Shown here piece after piece: positions 11,890 through 23,024 of a DNA stretch of 64,000 nucleotides. Where the stretch lies: assembly GCA_003024785.1 (NCBI GenBank), contig PUQB01000473.1, positions 124,001 to 188,000 of the forward strand, written 5' to 3'. Source of the DNA: Selaginella tamariscina (taxonomy: Eukaryota > Streptophyta > Lycopodiopsida > Selaginellales > Selaginellaceae). A model generated the notes under the pieces. It was not told the origin of the DNA. It searched no databases and saw nothing but the letters and a program-made list of their open reading frames with translations. The position numbers were made by a program, and so were the translations under genes. The first letter of the stretch is position 1; each line of letters begins with the position of its first letter.

Positions 11890-12025
11890 CGTGTTGAGTC
11901 AAGTTCACCATCATAACACTTGAAGTAGTTGTGAGTTGCATAAGATGCAAGTAGGACTGCTCAGCCACTTCCTCTTCCTCATCATGTAGGTCCTCCTTAT
12001 CTTCGTCCATGAGGTCGTGGAGCAT
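10989..12025 (-). pseudogene. HARBI1-like DDE transposase of the Harbinger element
   Basis: The minus-strand frames give an acidic N-terminus beginning at ATG 12025 (MLHDLMDEDKEDLHDE), then RWFNLLMMSKRSFNYLC, typical of the start of HARBI1-type nucleases (about 11750). The catalytic blocks follow: GAIDCTHLSIVKP with the first Asp (about 11590), GDKGYQLLPHIL with the second Asp (about 11290), and HKKARVIVENAFGLLKQKF with the Glu (about 11140). It ends near CILHNLFIDLKD and a stop at 10989. All three DDE residues are present, but the frame changes several times and a stop sits near 11075, so the gene looks dead. It cuts and pastes the element in intact relatives. Confidence 0.85.
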
Positions 12026-13479
12026 TGTCACCACCTGACCTATTTAAGCATTCACCTTTTTAATTGTTGAAGTAGGTGTATCCCTAGCACCAATAAGAGG
12101 ATCAACATCAGCTTCAAAGGTGACTGCTGTGAAAATAAATAAGAATTATAAGTTTCAAGATAAAATTTAAGCACAATAGAAACTAGTATGCAAGTTAATA
12201 AATGATCACTCGTCTTCTTCTTCATCAAGAGCTGAAGCTGCAGCTGGAATAGGAGGAGGAGCTGGATGTGGAGGTTGAAGTAGCTGGCCCAAGATGGTGG
12301 TGAGGTTGCCAAAAGACTGGGCCAGAAGAGTAGCTGCATATGCGGAACTCTTAGCTGCATGTGCATACCTCTCAGCGATGGTGAACGTTCGCTCAAACTG
12401 CTCTCTTCTCAACTCTCGCGTGCCATGTGCTCAAATTGTTGCTTCTTGAGCTCCATGTTGTTGGCCATCTAATTAGTCAATTTCTTGGTGCTGCTCTCCA
12501 ATGCTGAGATCATCGTATCCTTTGTCTTCCTCTTCTTGTGCTTGCTGGTGCTACCAGAAACACTATCGCCCCCATCACCTTCATCATTGTTGCTCTCCGT
12601 TGTATGTTGTCCGGTGGCTTGTGTCTCTACATGGCTGCTGTCTTCTGGATGTTGTCTATTGGCTGTTGTTGGCTGTTGGCTGCTGGCTGGTACCATCCGA
12701 GCTATAGAGGTGACGAGGACACATCACCGGTCTATCGGCAAGCCATGTGCTCATGGCATCATACTAGTGATGTTCAAAGTGAGCAGGAACTTTCTTAGGG
12801 AGGTCCTTTTTCTCATCTCTGCTCATCATCCAATAGTTCCCCGCACCTGTGTTGTGGTAATCATTGATTCCTTTATAGCCCTTGATCAATGTTTCCCAAT
12901 GGCGGTGGACCTGCTTGTGATCTCGTGGGATCCCAGTGCTGCTTGAAAGTTTGACAGTAATCTACTTCCACCGCTTAGTTAAGTTGCCACTGGTTTTTGC
13001 CCGTAACGACTGCTCCATAAAAAGTTTGTCCTCCTCTTCCTTGAGCCGGATCAGCTCCATTGTCTCATGGTCGTTGAAGTTGGAGTCTCGTGACCTCTTC
13101 ACTCCATGTCCATCCTCTACCTCATCCTGCTATGCAATCTCAAAGCTAATGCATCTAACTAAGAATAAAAACTATGTATTTACCTCATCATCACCTTCAT
13201 CTTCAACGTTGCATGTTGTAGATCCTCGACCTACAGCAGCTGCAGCTCCATGACTTTGACCTGCTCCACGTCCTCTGCCTCCACCACGGCCTCGTCCTAC
13301 ACCACGTCCTCGACCTCCACCATGGGCCTGATTAAGTTGAACAACTACAAAAAAAGCTCCATGTGAGCTTCATACAATAGGGGAAAAACAATAAAAAAAA
13401 CTCACATGGCTCTACAAAAACGACTTCTTCCATGTCCTCAAACCTAACACCACCTTCATCCATGGAGCTGCTTAAGCCA

Positions 13480-13648
13480 TCAGCAAATGCCAGGTTGCTT
13501 GGACCAGGATGTGCACAGATGCCGGGCTGTTGTCTGGCCATGCAGCAGATGCGGGCTGCTTGGACGAGCACCTAGCAGATGTCGGGCTAGTTGGACAAGG
13601 ACATGCAGCAGATGCCAAGTTGTTTGGACAAGGATATGCAATAGATGC
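13480..13648. repeat. CAGCAGATGC-type minisatellite, part 1
   Basis: Units of about 39-42 bp each contain CAGCAGATGC(C)GGGCTGCTTGG(C/A). They encode the Ala/Ser/Arg repeats of the Myb-like protein on the minus strand. The array continues after the solo LTR, which shows that the LTR split it. Confidence 0.75.
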
Positions 13649-14247
13649 TGTTAGGAGCATAGTTAGACATTGGTAGAATTTCTTGTTATTTCATGGGCAA
13701 TATAATGGGAAATATCAAAAATAATATATATTGTGGAAAACTGAGAGTGGGAAGGATATACCGAGTACGAGTTACTAATGCAATACGGATCATCACCGCA
13801 ATACAATACCAGCGGAGTACAGTGTGTTTGAATAAGGATAAAAAGGAGTTACAGTAACTGAATGGATAAGGTTAAGAGGCAGTTGTGATAACTGCTAGTA
13901 CGGGACCTAGAGTACGGGTATAAATAGACCAGTTTAGGACTAGAAGGGTATCTTGAGTATACTGTTATTTGTACCATGTGCCGTGCGCGGACATAATATA
14001 AGTTTCCTTTCTCTCTCAATACGTTTATCTCTTACTTGTATTTTTGTTATGTAGTATATTGATCTCCTTTCCAGTATTGTGACGAGATCCATAGTACTGC
14101 TACCTACTATACACCTTGCCATCCTTACCCTTTTCCCGACCTTCTAATGACTAATTTTTTCTCAATCTTATTCCGATAGACCCTTAATACGGGTTTGTCG
14201 TAGGAAATCTTACCCATGTGTGGTGGGTAGGATTTTACGGTTCAACA
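13649..14247 (+). mobile_element. Solo LTR inside the Harbinger element
   Basis: The 599-bp insert begins TGTTAGGAGCATAG and ends CGGTTCAACA, so it has TG...CA ends. It interrupts the CAGCAGATG minisatellite: upstream is AGATGC and downstream ATGTCGGGCTGCTG, compatible with a degraded 5-bp duplication. GGTATAAATAGACC (about 13918-13931) is a good TATA box. No internal region or second LTR is present. A diverged relative sits at about 60150-60705. The TGTTA...CAACA ends resemble Ty1/copia LTRs, but the superfamily is inferred only. Confidence 0.8.
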
Positions 14248-14249
14248 AT

Positions 14250-14500
14250 GTCGGGCTGCTGCTTGGCCATGCAGCAGATGCCTTGCTACTTCCCCTTGAC
14301 CTTGCAGCAGATGCCAAGCTGCTGCCCCCTTGCGCTTGTAGCAGATGTTGGGTTGCTGCCTGGCCATGCAGCAGATGCCTTGCTACTTCCCCTTGACCTT
14401 GCAGCAGATGCCAAGCTGCTGCCCCTTGCGCTTGTAGCAGATGTTGGGTGGCTGCCCCTTGGCCTTGCAGCAGATGCCGAGACACTAAGACCTGGATGCC
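14250..14500. repeat. CAGCAGATGC-type minisatellite, part 2
   Basis: Five to six units alternate between two subtypes (TTGCCCCTTGACCTTGCAGCAGATGCC and GCGCTTGTAGCAGATGTTGGG). They are in frame with the Myb-like protein on the minus strand. Confidence 0.75.
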
Positions 14501-14820
14501 ACAGCCTAGTAGCTCCATGAATGAAGCCAGATCCACGATTAAAAGATGGTAAGCCACGGCCCTGCCTTGCTCTTGCTCTTATCCCCATGTTATTGCATGC
14601 CCTACCTTGCCCTATTTCCATGTTAATCCGTTCCCTTGTTTCCATGTGGATCTCTTGGCTTCTAGAGATGGAGAAGCCCTCCAAATCCAATGGGCTGTCC
14701 TCTTGCATCACCCTCTCAAAAGCCTCACCCTCACCTTCTTCATCCATGATTTTTTTCTTAAACTCTCTGGCACCGAAAACCCTAAAATTCTAAATAAGAC
14801 AGTGCCATGTCATCCTCCAG

Positions 14821-14858
14821 TAAATCTTATGGGTCCTCTTAAGGACCCATAAGATTTA
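14821..14858. repeat. Perfect 17-bp hairpin near the Harbinger right end
   Basis: TAAATCTTATGGGTCCT, then CTTA, then the exact reverse complement of the first arm. It lies 173 bp inside the right end and upstream of the minus-strand Myb-like gene. Confidence 0.85.
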
Positions 14859-15004
14859 TGTGAAAAATGGAGTATATATCAAAATATTTCCCTTAGGGAC
14901 TCACACTAAAAAAAAAGATTCAAAGTTTAAGGGCACCCGTCAATTTGATAGGGTTTATTGTTTGGTGCGGACTGGTTTTAAATAAAATAAATCTTATTTT
15001 ATGG

Positions 15005-15031
15005 AGTTTACGGGTTGGTGCGGACAGCCCT
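15005..15031 (-). repeat. Harbinger terminal inverted repeat, right
   Basis: The core TTTACGGGTTGGTGCGGAC followed by AGCCCT is the inverted partner of the left end and is followed by the ATT target duplication. Confidence 0.85.
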
Positions 15032-15230
15032 ATTAATATTTATTTTTAATATACATACATACGATTGAAATTACCCAGAATTAACTAATACACCCGCGCA
15101 CGTACACTAGAGCTGTATCATTTAAGCTCCTATACAGTATAGCACTTTATACCCTTATTACATTAAGGTCCTATCAGCAAGCACTTCAAAATAGTATCAT
15201 GTACATGCATTTCATCACCAGACTTGACCT

Positions 15231-17310
15231 TTAACCCTTCCCAGAAATCAATTCCACCTCAACTTCATCAAGATCGTGAAACATATTCTCCTTCTCAGCC
15301 CCTTGAAATAATCGAGTTATAGAGTTCGGTTTAACACCTTCCTCACACATCCTGTTAAACAAAAGCAAAGCGTGCTTAACTCTCCCTAATTGCACATAAG
15401 AGTTGATTAACGAGGTGTAGTTAACCACGTTGGGTTTAACCCGTACTCGGACATCATATCAAATACGTCCTCTGCCTCGTCAAGTTTTCCTTCACGCCCT
15501 AGTGACTGTATTAATATGGTGTACGTGTGTGCGTGTGGTTTGACACCGGACTCTACCATCTCCTTGTATATTTGCATGGCTCTGTCAAACTCCCGGGTTT
15601 TTACTAGCATGTCTATTATCGTTGTATATGTCCTTGCATTTAGCCATACCTATTAATCATTATGAAGTGAGAGAGAGGGAGATGCAATAATACCTTGAGG
15701 TCCCTCGTCCAGTAGAACATCCTCATAACCAGCTGGGGTTCGTTAGCGACGGCAAGCGTGTATATAAGCGAGTTCATGGTGACAATCCCAACGTCCACGT
15801 CGGAATTCTGAAGCTTAATCAGCAGCTCATCCACGGCTGCAAAGGGTGGGCTTGCCCAAGTAGACTTATCATTTTGGTATATACGAAACTGTCGTGTTTG
15901 TAACCCGGTTGTTTCTCCACCCAGTAGAAAAACTTAAGTGCAGAATTTACATCCTTTATACTAAAAAGAACCAAAATGATTAGAACACACACACACACAC
16001 TAAAACAACGGAAGATATTACCCCATGAGGGCCTTCCAAGGATCCCATTGGACGTTGGCAGACTCTAAAGCAGCCACAGTTTGAGGGCCCCAATGTAAAA
16101 TAAGTGTTGAAAAGGCCAACCTAACCCCTCCATAACCTCCACATCCTGTAGCGGTGGCGAAGCCTCGTGTGCTAAACATACACAATTCAGCAATCAAAAC
16201 GTGTGTGTGCGTGTGCGTGAGAAGCATATGTTTCACTTTGTAACAGAATGCATGAATATTATATATCAAATACACACATTCTTACCGTCTTCAGTGTGGA
16301 TTTCCTGTATGTTTTGATCTTTTGATGTAGTTGGATCATTTATCGTGGTCGTTGATTCTTGTTCATTCTCTGCAATGAGCTTCTCCATGTCCTTGAGCAA
16401 CTCACTAGCTTCTTCAACCCTGTTAAACTTCTTCAGTGAATCCAGCACTTCAAAATACATCTTGCTGTTCGGCTTTTGATTAGCCGCCTTCAGGCCTTGA
16501 TAAAACTAAAAGTTGTTTAGTATATGTATAAATATACGTCACGGGCGTGCAAACATCTGTATATTCATGTGACATGGAGAACAGAACATGCATATACATG
16601 TTTATGCATAAACGTGTCTGAGTGGTATACATTTGTAAATATGTTCACATCACACGCGCACACACCTTGAAAGAGCTTGTTTAGAAGCTCTAAGTCACCG
16701 GTAGCAGCTGCAGAGCTCATTAAAACTCAAAAAGTAGCTGCTGTTGGAGAAGCTTTAAGCTGTCCAGCTTCTCAAACACGAGTAGAGCACCTTATCAGCA
16801 CTGTATAAGGTCTCACATTTGGACGGCATCCTGTTGAAATCGTGTCCTTGAACATCTCCCGACTTTGTCATATCGTCCCACCTTGTCCAAAGATAATCAT
16901 AAAAGGCATACGTGATATGTAAGTACCTGCATAATATGTAAAATGTTTTATATATGTGGGCACAGTTCAAATAGAATACAATCAGGTACAAAAAAGCGTC
17001 ACAGGTATTGGATAAATGTGTGTCACACGGACGAGAGAGAGAGAGAGAGATTTGTAGCATATAAAAAATACATATATCATAACAAATATACGTTCACAAA
17101 CTATAGACACGAACACACATGCATACAAACCTCACTAGGTGGGAAGATAATGAATTATGGAACCGACCATTATTTATTATATTTAATTTAGAATATGTAT
17201 GCATACATGGGTGTGCCTTGGCTTAGCAAGTTCATCGTCATAGTGTATTAACCACGTTAGGTTGGCATCCAACTCTGGTCATTTGATTCCACGTTTCAAG
17301 AGCCTTCTCC
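15231..17310 (-). pseudogene. P-type pentatricopeptide repeat (PPR) gene remnant
   Basis: The clearest part, 15610-15231, reads as three consecutive 35-residue PPR motifs: YTTIIDMLVKTREFDRAMQ, HTYTILIQSLGREGKLDEAE and YTSLINSYVQLGRVKHALL, with the usual G(V/L)(K/N)P linkers. Upstream on the same strand are EKQPGYKHDSFVYTKMI (about 15880), an exon with VEEASELLKDMEKLI (16460-16370), a GCRPNVRPYTVLI segment (about 16830) and KALETWNQMTRVGCQPNV (about 17260). Intron-like junctions (acceptor TTTTAG near 16507) and frameshifts near 15430 and 15835 separate them. PPR proteins bind organelle RNA; these are usually intron-poor, so the many breaks point to decay. The true 5' end was not found. Confidence 0.7.
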
Positions 17311-17379
17311 TACCAATGTATCACGGTTGTAAAAACCTGCTTACATAATAGCTGATTAAACTCTCCCTTTCTCACACAC

Positions 17380-17425
<46 letters not shown>

Positions 17426-18040
17426 TATATGTATGTATGATATATGCCTGGTGACAAATTAGTTTGCGTTGGATTTTAAGTTGTGAAAATATATTGTGTC
17501 AGCACATGCTAATGACAGAATAACATAACCAAGCTTATTAGAAGGAACTGTTAAAACATTCTTACACAGATTGTGCCGTGCAGTTTGTGCAAGCATGTGA
17601 TACTTATAAATTAAGGGGAAAGAGGGGAGAGAAATAGCATTGGAGCTTTTCATGTAACACCAATCAACTTTATGGTTAAAGGAGAGGGATAATGTTATGA
17701 CACAAGTGGATGTTTTTAACGTTTGTCATAAAGATTTCAAACATAATTTGCAATAGAGATGGTAAGAAACTATGGTAACGAACTTACAATGTAGAAGAGG
17801 AAATAAGCATGTGGAACATCTTATATCGGATCCAACGACACACCATCTAAAATATATGAGTGCAAATATCCCCATTTGTGACTTCAATTTCAAATGTAAC
17901 ATCAAGTTTGAAGAAACATCAATTGCTACATACGAAGTGATAATTGAAGAATATATTAACCAAGTGAAGTGAGTAATTCATAGAGTTCCAGAAATCAATC
18001 ACAAATAACTTGCTTTGCATACTTAACTTAGGAGAGAGAC
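17311..18040. other. Intergenic DNA with a (TA)n run
   Basis: A (TA)n microsatellite of about 20 repeats lies at about 17383-17422, preceded by CACACACA. The rest is AT-rich, without a convincing gene. The frame 17772-17972 has no recognisable domain. Confidence 0.5.
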
Positions 18041-20523
18041 TTTTGTAGGCCATAAGATAGGATTGTTGAATGTTGCTACAAGTTTACATTTGTGCTATTG
18101 ATGTCGAGAAGATTCAATTGGAGGAGACATTCTACTTGCAAATCTCAAACGATTTGACTTTATCCTTGAAATTTCTTGGCTTGAGAAAGTGGATGCACAT
18201 ATTTCTTGCTGAGCTAAGAAGGTGGAGTTTTAACTCAAGGGGGAGAAGGTCATTTGGTTTGGTGAAGATGTGAAAAGTCCTTATCATATGTTGTTTACTA
18301 TAATATTAAAGCGTATTATGCAAAATAAAGTGGATCATATGTTTTTGATGTATATCAAGGTGTTAAATAGCAATTTTTTGTGGAAGTCAAACCGGAGGAA
18401 TTTGAAGATGTGTTCCTTGAAGAACTGCCATCCATGGTGGAGAGTGGAGCATGAGATTCAGATGGAGCTTGGTAATAAAGCAATATATTGTTGCCCATAT
18501 TGTCTCAGTCATGTTGAGGAAACAGAGGTGAAGTGGCAAGTGCAGAGCTTCTGAAGTTTGGCCACATCTGGCCTAGCAAGAGTCCTTTTGGTGCACTCGT
18601 TTTGCTTGTTCGCAAGGGATGAATGTGCATAGATTATCGGGCGCTTGAACAAGAAAATGGTGAAGGACAAGATGCCGATGCCTTTGGTGGATAGACACTT
18701 GGAAAGGCACAAATCTTCACAAAGATCAATATGAGGAGTGGCTACATCAGATCACTATGGCCAGGTTATATCAAAGACAACGTTTAGTACTAGCTTTAGG
18801 CATTTTGAGTTTATTGTGATGCCATTTGGGTCATGAATTCTCGCCACATTTATGAGGTTGATGATGCAAGTCTTCGCGAGTATCTGAATGACTTCGCGGT
18901 TATCTTCTTGGATGATATTCTCATCTATAGTGGAATTTGGCTGAAGCATTAGGTGCATTTGTGAAAGGTGCTACAATTGTTGTGTGATCACAAGTTGTAT
19001 ATGCTAAGAAAAGCAAGTGCGTCTTTACTTAGGAGGAGGTGGAGTATGTGGGGCATATTGTGATGTCTCAAGGCATCAAAGAAGACCTAAGAAGGTGGCA
19101 ATGATCCAGCAGTGGCTGATCTGAACGTGTCTAGTTGCAGACGTTCTAGGCATGGCAAGGAGTTTGTTAAGGATTTCGGATGTTGCCATTCCTTTGACAT
19201 GGCTTATAAGAAAATTAGTTGTTTTCAATGGGTTTGGCTCAAGATAGCAGTTTCTGGCATATGAAGCACATGTTGGATTCGGCACCAGTGTTGGGGATTA
19301 TTGATTGAGTCTTCCTTATGAAGTAATGTACGATGCTAGCAAGCTCGCTATTGGCGGTGTGTTCTTGCAAGAAGGATGTCTAGTGGCTTACGAGAGTCGG
19401 GCTTTGAATCCTGCCGAATAGAAATATTCCATGTATGAGCAGAGCTATTGACAATTGTGCATGCACTTAGGCATTGGCAACATATCTTTTTTTGGGGCTT
19501 AGTTTACGTACTCACATATCACAAGCCATTGTCTACTTGTTTACTCAACCAAAACTGAATACTCGACAAGCTTGGTGGATGGTCAAGCTCATGGAATTTG
19601 GTCATTTTATGATCGTGCACATGGAAAGGAAAAAGTGATTGTGGATGCGTTGTCTCGAATTCCAGCAACTGTTGTGGACACGTTTTAGTCAAAGATGTTC
19701 TTGACTTTGACTCAATTTGTCAGTGAATTTTTTAGATGGTGCTACAAGCCCAGGCTCAGGATTCGACTGCTCAAGAGAAGAGTTTTCATGTTGAGTATCC
19801 CTTCTCGCTTGAAGATGGTGTGCTCTACAATAAAGGCCGAGTTTATCTTCCTCGGTTGGACATCTTGATAGAGCAGGACTTGAATTACTATCACAATCGG
19901 CCGAGGCAGGGGAGGAAGACGTATGAGTTGATCAAATAGAGGTTCTATTGGGATAACATGAAGTTGAACATTTTGAATACTGCAAGATGTGTGAGACTTG
20001 TCAGCAAGTGAAGGCTTCATGTGTGAAACCTCTGGGTTTGTTGGAGCCATTGCCTATCCCTCAGAAGTGATGGAGTAGCATCTTGATGGATTTTATCACC
20101 TGTTTGCCTCAAACTCAGTAGCAAAATGAGTAAATGTGGGTACTAGTCGACCGCTAACGAAGTATGTATGCCTTATTCCTCTAAAGAGGAATGTGTCGGC
20201 TATGGACATGGTATTGGTTTATCTAGAACGTGTGTTTCCAGTTTCAATTTGCCGGACGAGATTGTTAGCATAGGGATTTGAAGCTCATTGCCAATGTGTG
20301 GAGAGGCTTTGCAAAGCAGATGAACATTGAGCTCAAGTTAAGCAAAAGGTGATCACCCTAAGACGGCCAAACTAGAGAGTTAACCACGTGGTTGGGTATG
20401 TTGCATTGTAGTGTGAGTCAAAGGCAGGTCAATGGGATTAGTATTTGCTTTGGTCGAGTTTCCTTACAATAATAGTCAACACAGTGGCACAAAGATGACA
20501 CTGTTTTATGTGAGATGTATAGT
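18041..20523 (+). mobile_element. Decayed Ty3/gypsy pol remnant (gypsy-1)
   Basis: Translated pieces in changing frames show the start of a gypsy reverse transcriptase (EEFEDVFLEELP near 18395, then SPFGALVLLVRK near 18575) and the active-site stretch NDFAVIFLDDILIYS (about 18890-18930). RNase H follows (YDASKLAIGGVFLQEG, about 19330), then the integrase start (VLYNKGRVYLPRLD...YHNRPRQGRKTYELIK, 19810-19938) and an integrase C-terminal fragment just before 20523 (EFPYNNSQHSGTKMT). Stops and indels occur throughout, so this is an old copy. It has no LTRs of its own in view; its integrase is cut by the LTR starting at 20524. Confidence 0.8.
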
Positions 20524-21487
20524 TGTCATAGTTTTTATTATGACGACCCTTTACTTTGGACGTTGACTGTTATTACTTATCGAGTTGTGTGATGAACCCT
20601 AATTATAGTGAGAAACAGCCCCGCTTAGTGCACTTAGGTAGGGGTAGTCTGGCCGGCTATCACTAAGTACTTGAGAAACTCTAGGCGAAGGTAGTACTTA
20701 TCTTAGAAAACTCTCCCTCGGTTTGGCGTTCTATAGTAGGTTTTTGTTAAAAAGTATAGCTTGTCAAAAAGGGTTAGGGACACCCCTAGGGTTGACCTAA
20801 CCCTAGGGTTGCCCTAACCTCATGCCCTAAAACCCCCCTTAGGGGTTAGGTTTAGGGTTAGGTTAGGACAACTCATTTTCTCTAAGGGCTGGCATTTCCG
20901 TGCCAACCCACTTACTCACTTAGGAAAATGGGTGGGGGGGGGGGGGGGCGCGTCACATAAATAAAGTAGAGTATATGTAGTGAGGCTTCCTGGGTTCAAA
21001 AGAGAGCTCGTTAACCTCCTACCGGTGCAGGCTAAGCTTGTGTCGTCAAGGCGCAACCCTGTTGTGCTGCCCTAACTTCCACACAACAGGGTGCGTCTCA
21101 CCTTTGGGTTAGACTATCCTTATCGTTGGTAGGATCACGCCTTTGTGACGGGAGTATGTTACTTCCAAGGAGTTAGTCAGATTCCTTAGCTCGAAAACCT
21201 ACTCGCACGCTCAAAGGCATTGCTCGAGTTCACGTTCCGCAGATCTAGTGGTTGAGGCCTTGCTTCGGTCGCCTCAACCATGCCAAGCTAGAAACATACC
21301 ATGTAGCTCGGCTAGTCCGCGTGTCCTGATTCACAAGGTGAGCCTCGTTCGTGGACTTGGTCAGTTAGGGGCTTAAGTTCCTAAGGGTTGGGTACCTAAT
21401 ATGGGTTACTTTACCAGATTCCGTGGGGTTTTCAGAGAGGGGATTCTAGGGTTGGCATCTTTGTGGCACTAGGTAAAAACTCTAACA
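20524..21487 (+). mobile_element. Ty3/gypsy LTR (family alpha), 5' LTR
   Basis: The LTR starts TGTCATAGTTTTTATTATGAC, ends CTCTAACA and is 964 bp long. A primer site (TGGTATTGGAG, 21490-21500) follows after a 2-nt spacer, matching the initiator Met tRNA 3' end with changes. Inside are CCCTAA-rich inverted repeats (20755-20875), a 15-G run (20934-20948) and, just after it, GTCACATAAATAAAG, a TATA-like sequence. It is the same family and length as the solo LTR at 56939-57901 and shares its ends with the LARD LTRs. No 3' LTR of this copy was found. Confidence 0.85.
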
Positions 21488-22870
21488 ATTGGTATTGGAG
21501 GGTGTTCTCTGCGGTTAGTAGGATTGCCTTAAGTCGTAGGGTGTTTCGGTGTTTAGATAACTCTAAATTCTTGATATATTCTATGCTTTCAGTTGACATG
21601 TCTGTATTCTGCATAGAGAGTTCAATCCTATGAGTTGTCAAACTTCGGAGAACACTTGCTCAGTGAGTCGGCATGAGATTCTAGGTATGTCCGAAAGTCT
21701 TATGCTGGTTTAAGTTGATGTGTGTGGGTGTACAACCTGTGTAGGGTGTTTCCAACTTCACATTGGGAATATTCCAAGCATATTCTCTAAGTGTTAAAAC
21801 TAGGTTCAATATGATGAGCAAAGGAAGTAACCAGAGCCTGAGGCAGAGAGGGCTATCGCAGAGGTTCAAAATAAGAAGATGGATGAGGCTGATCTAGGTC
21901 GACCTCCTAGAGTTAGACAACGACCTGGCTGGCGAGAAATAATGATGGATGCCCTAAACAAACTTCGAGGGGATGTTTTAGGGTTGAACGACCGAATCGA
22001 TAATGTTGCCATTCGATTTTGACAAATACTGCAAGCCAAATGTTCTGCAACCAGACACACATAAAAAGAAGAAGAAGCATGACTCAGAGTCAGATTCCTC
22101 TAAATCAGATTCTTTGATGGAAGTAGGTGGTGAAGGTCCTAATAAATTCAAATTGGTAAAGCCTCCGAATTTATGGGTTCAAAGGATTACAAGTTTTGGA
22201 TGAGTGGTTGTATGATATGGAAAGCTATTTTAAGGCTGCTTCCATGAGAAAGACAGAAAATGTTGCATGCGCCAAGCAATTTCTTAAAGAAGAAGCTAAG
22301 ACTTGGTGGTGAATTTTTGAAGGTGAATGTGGATACCGAAATAGCTGGAAGCACATGAAAAGAGAAGATCAAAAAGTAGTATTGCCGGATGATCTCGGTT
22401 TGCCATTGCGTGTCGACCTGGCACTTTGTCAACATGGAGTTCGGGAAGTTCCAATGGACCATGTTTACGATTCAAAAGTGTATGACGATTAGTGCCAAAT
22501 ATAGTGATGATGAAGCTCGAAGTTGCTTCATGGCTAGCTTGAATGAGAGAGAAGAAGCAAAGGGAAATCTTAAGGTACAAGCCAACAAGCTATCAGGAAT
22601 GTCAAGAGGCAGCTCAAAAGGTTGCTTATGGCATGTTGTTAGAGGACTTGTACAAAGGGAGGAAGCAAGGTTTGATAGGCAACCAGATCAATCACCATCG
22701 AATTGAAATGCAAGTCCCTTTGTTGGTAGTTCGAAGGTTTGGATACTCAAGACCCATCGGATCTCGGAAAACCATTAGCGTTGCCATCACCTTAGCAGGC
22801 CAAGGGCTCGGCTTCAAAGTCTACTCCTTCGCAATTTGTAGGCAAGGTTTCGACATGTTATAATTGTAAC
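21488..22870 (+). pseudogene. Gag region of the alpha-family gypsy element
   Basis: After the primer site there is a ~380-bp leader, then gag-like protein: RPPRVRQRPGWREIMMDALNKL (about 21895-21965), an acidic/basic KKKKHDSESDSSKSD stretch (about 22060), and PNKFKLVKPPNLW (about 22160). Further pieces include QECQEAAQKVAYGMLLEDLYKGRKQGL (about 22590-22680), typical of the C-terminal half of plant Ty3/gypsy capsid. Several frame changes and stops are present. No zinc knuckle could be read in this copy. Confidence 0.6.
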
Positions 22871-23024
22871 AAGCCTGTCATGTCGCTAGACAATGTCGGG
22901 CACCCTCACAACAGTCAGGTCTTTCAAGGCAATGGTAGAAGAGGAAGTTGTTGAACCAAAAACACTTAAAGATCTAGAAGATGAATCATAAGGGTAATGT
23001 TGTGTTAAACACAACCTGCCTTAT

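Larger units (their letters stand above)
12206..14747 (-). pseudogene. Myb/SANT-like accessory protein of the Harbinger element
   Basis: The reading starts at ATG 14747 (MDEEGEGEAFERVMQED) and runs through an Ala/Arg/Gly/Ser tandem-repeat region. It is interrupted by the solo LTR at 13649-14247 and resumes with RGRG-rich sequence (about 13320-13230). The Myb/SANT-like trihelix domain lies at about 13080-12740, with KLSSSTGIPRDHKQVHRHWE and YKGINDYHNTGAGNYW motifs. The C-terminus has a basic KHKKRKTK patch (about 12530) and an acidic DEEEDE end (12206). Harbinger elements carry such a DNA-binding partner for nuclear import and end recognition of the transposase (known for the superfamily). Frameshifts and the LTR insertion disable it. 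Confidence 0.75.
10549..15031. mobile_element. PIF/Harbinger DNA transposon with complete ends
   Basis: The left end (10549-10575) and the inverted right end (15005-15031) share AGGsykGTCCGCAyCA followed by rCCyGTAAA. A 3-bp direct repeat, ATT (10546-10548 and 15032-15034), flanks the element, the size expected for PIF/Harbinger. Inside are the two genes of this superfamily, both on the minus strand: a DDE nuclease (10989-12025) and a Myb/SANT-like protein (12206-14747). Subterminal copies of TTTTTATGGTTGAGTTTACGG (about 10668-10730) and TTATGGAGTTTACGG (about 15000) sit next to each end. Length is 4483 bp, including a 599-bp solo LTR inserted later. Confidence 0.9.

Noticed and set aside
12485..12946. 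153-codon plus-strand frame
   Set aside because: It is the shadow of the Myb-like gene on the minus strand, whose residues match the Harbinger accessory family.
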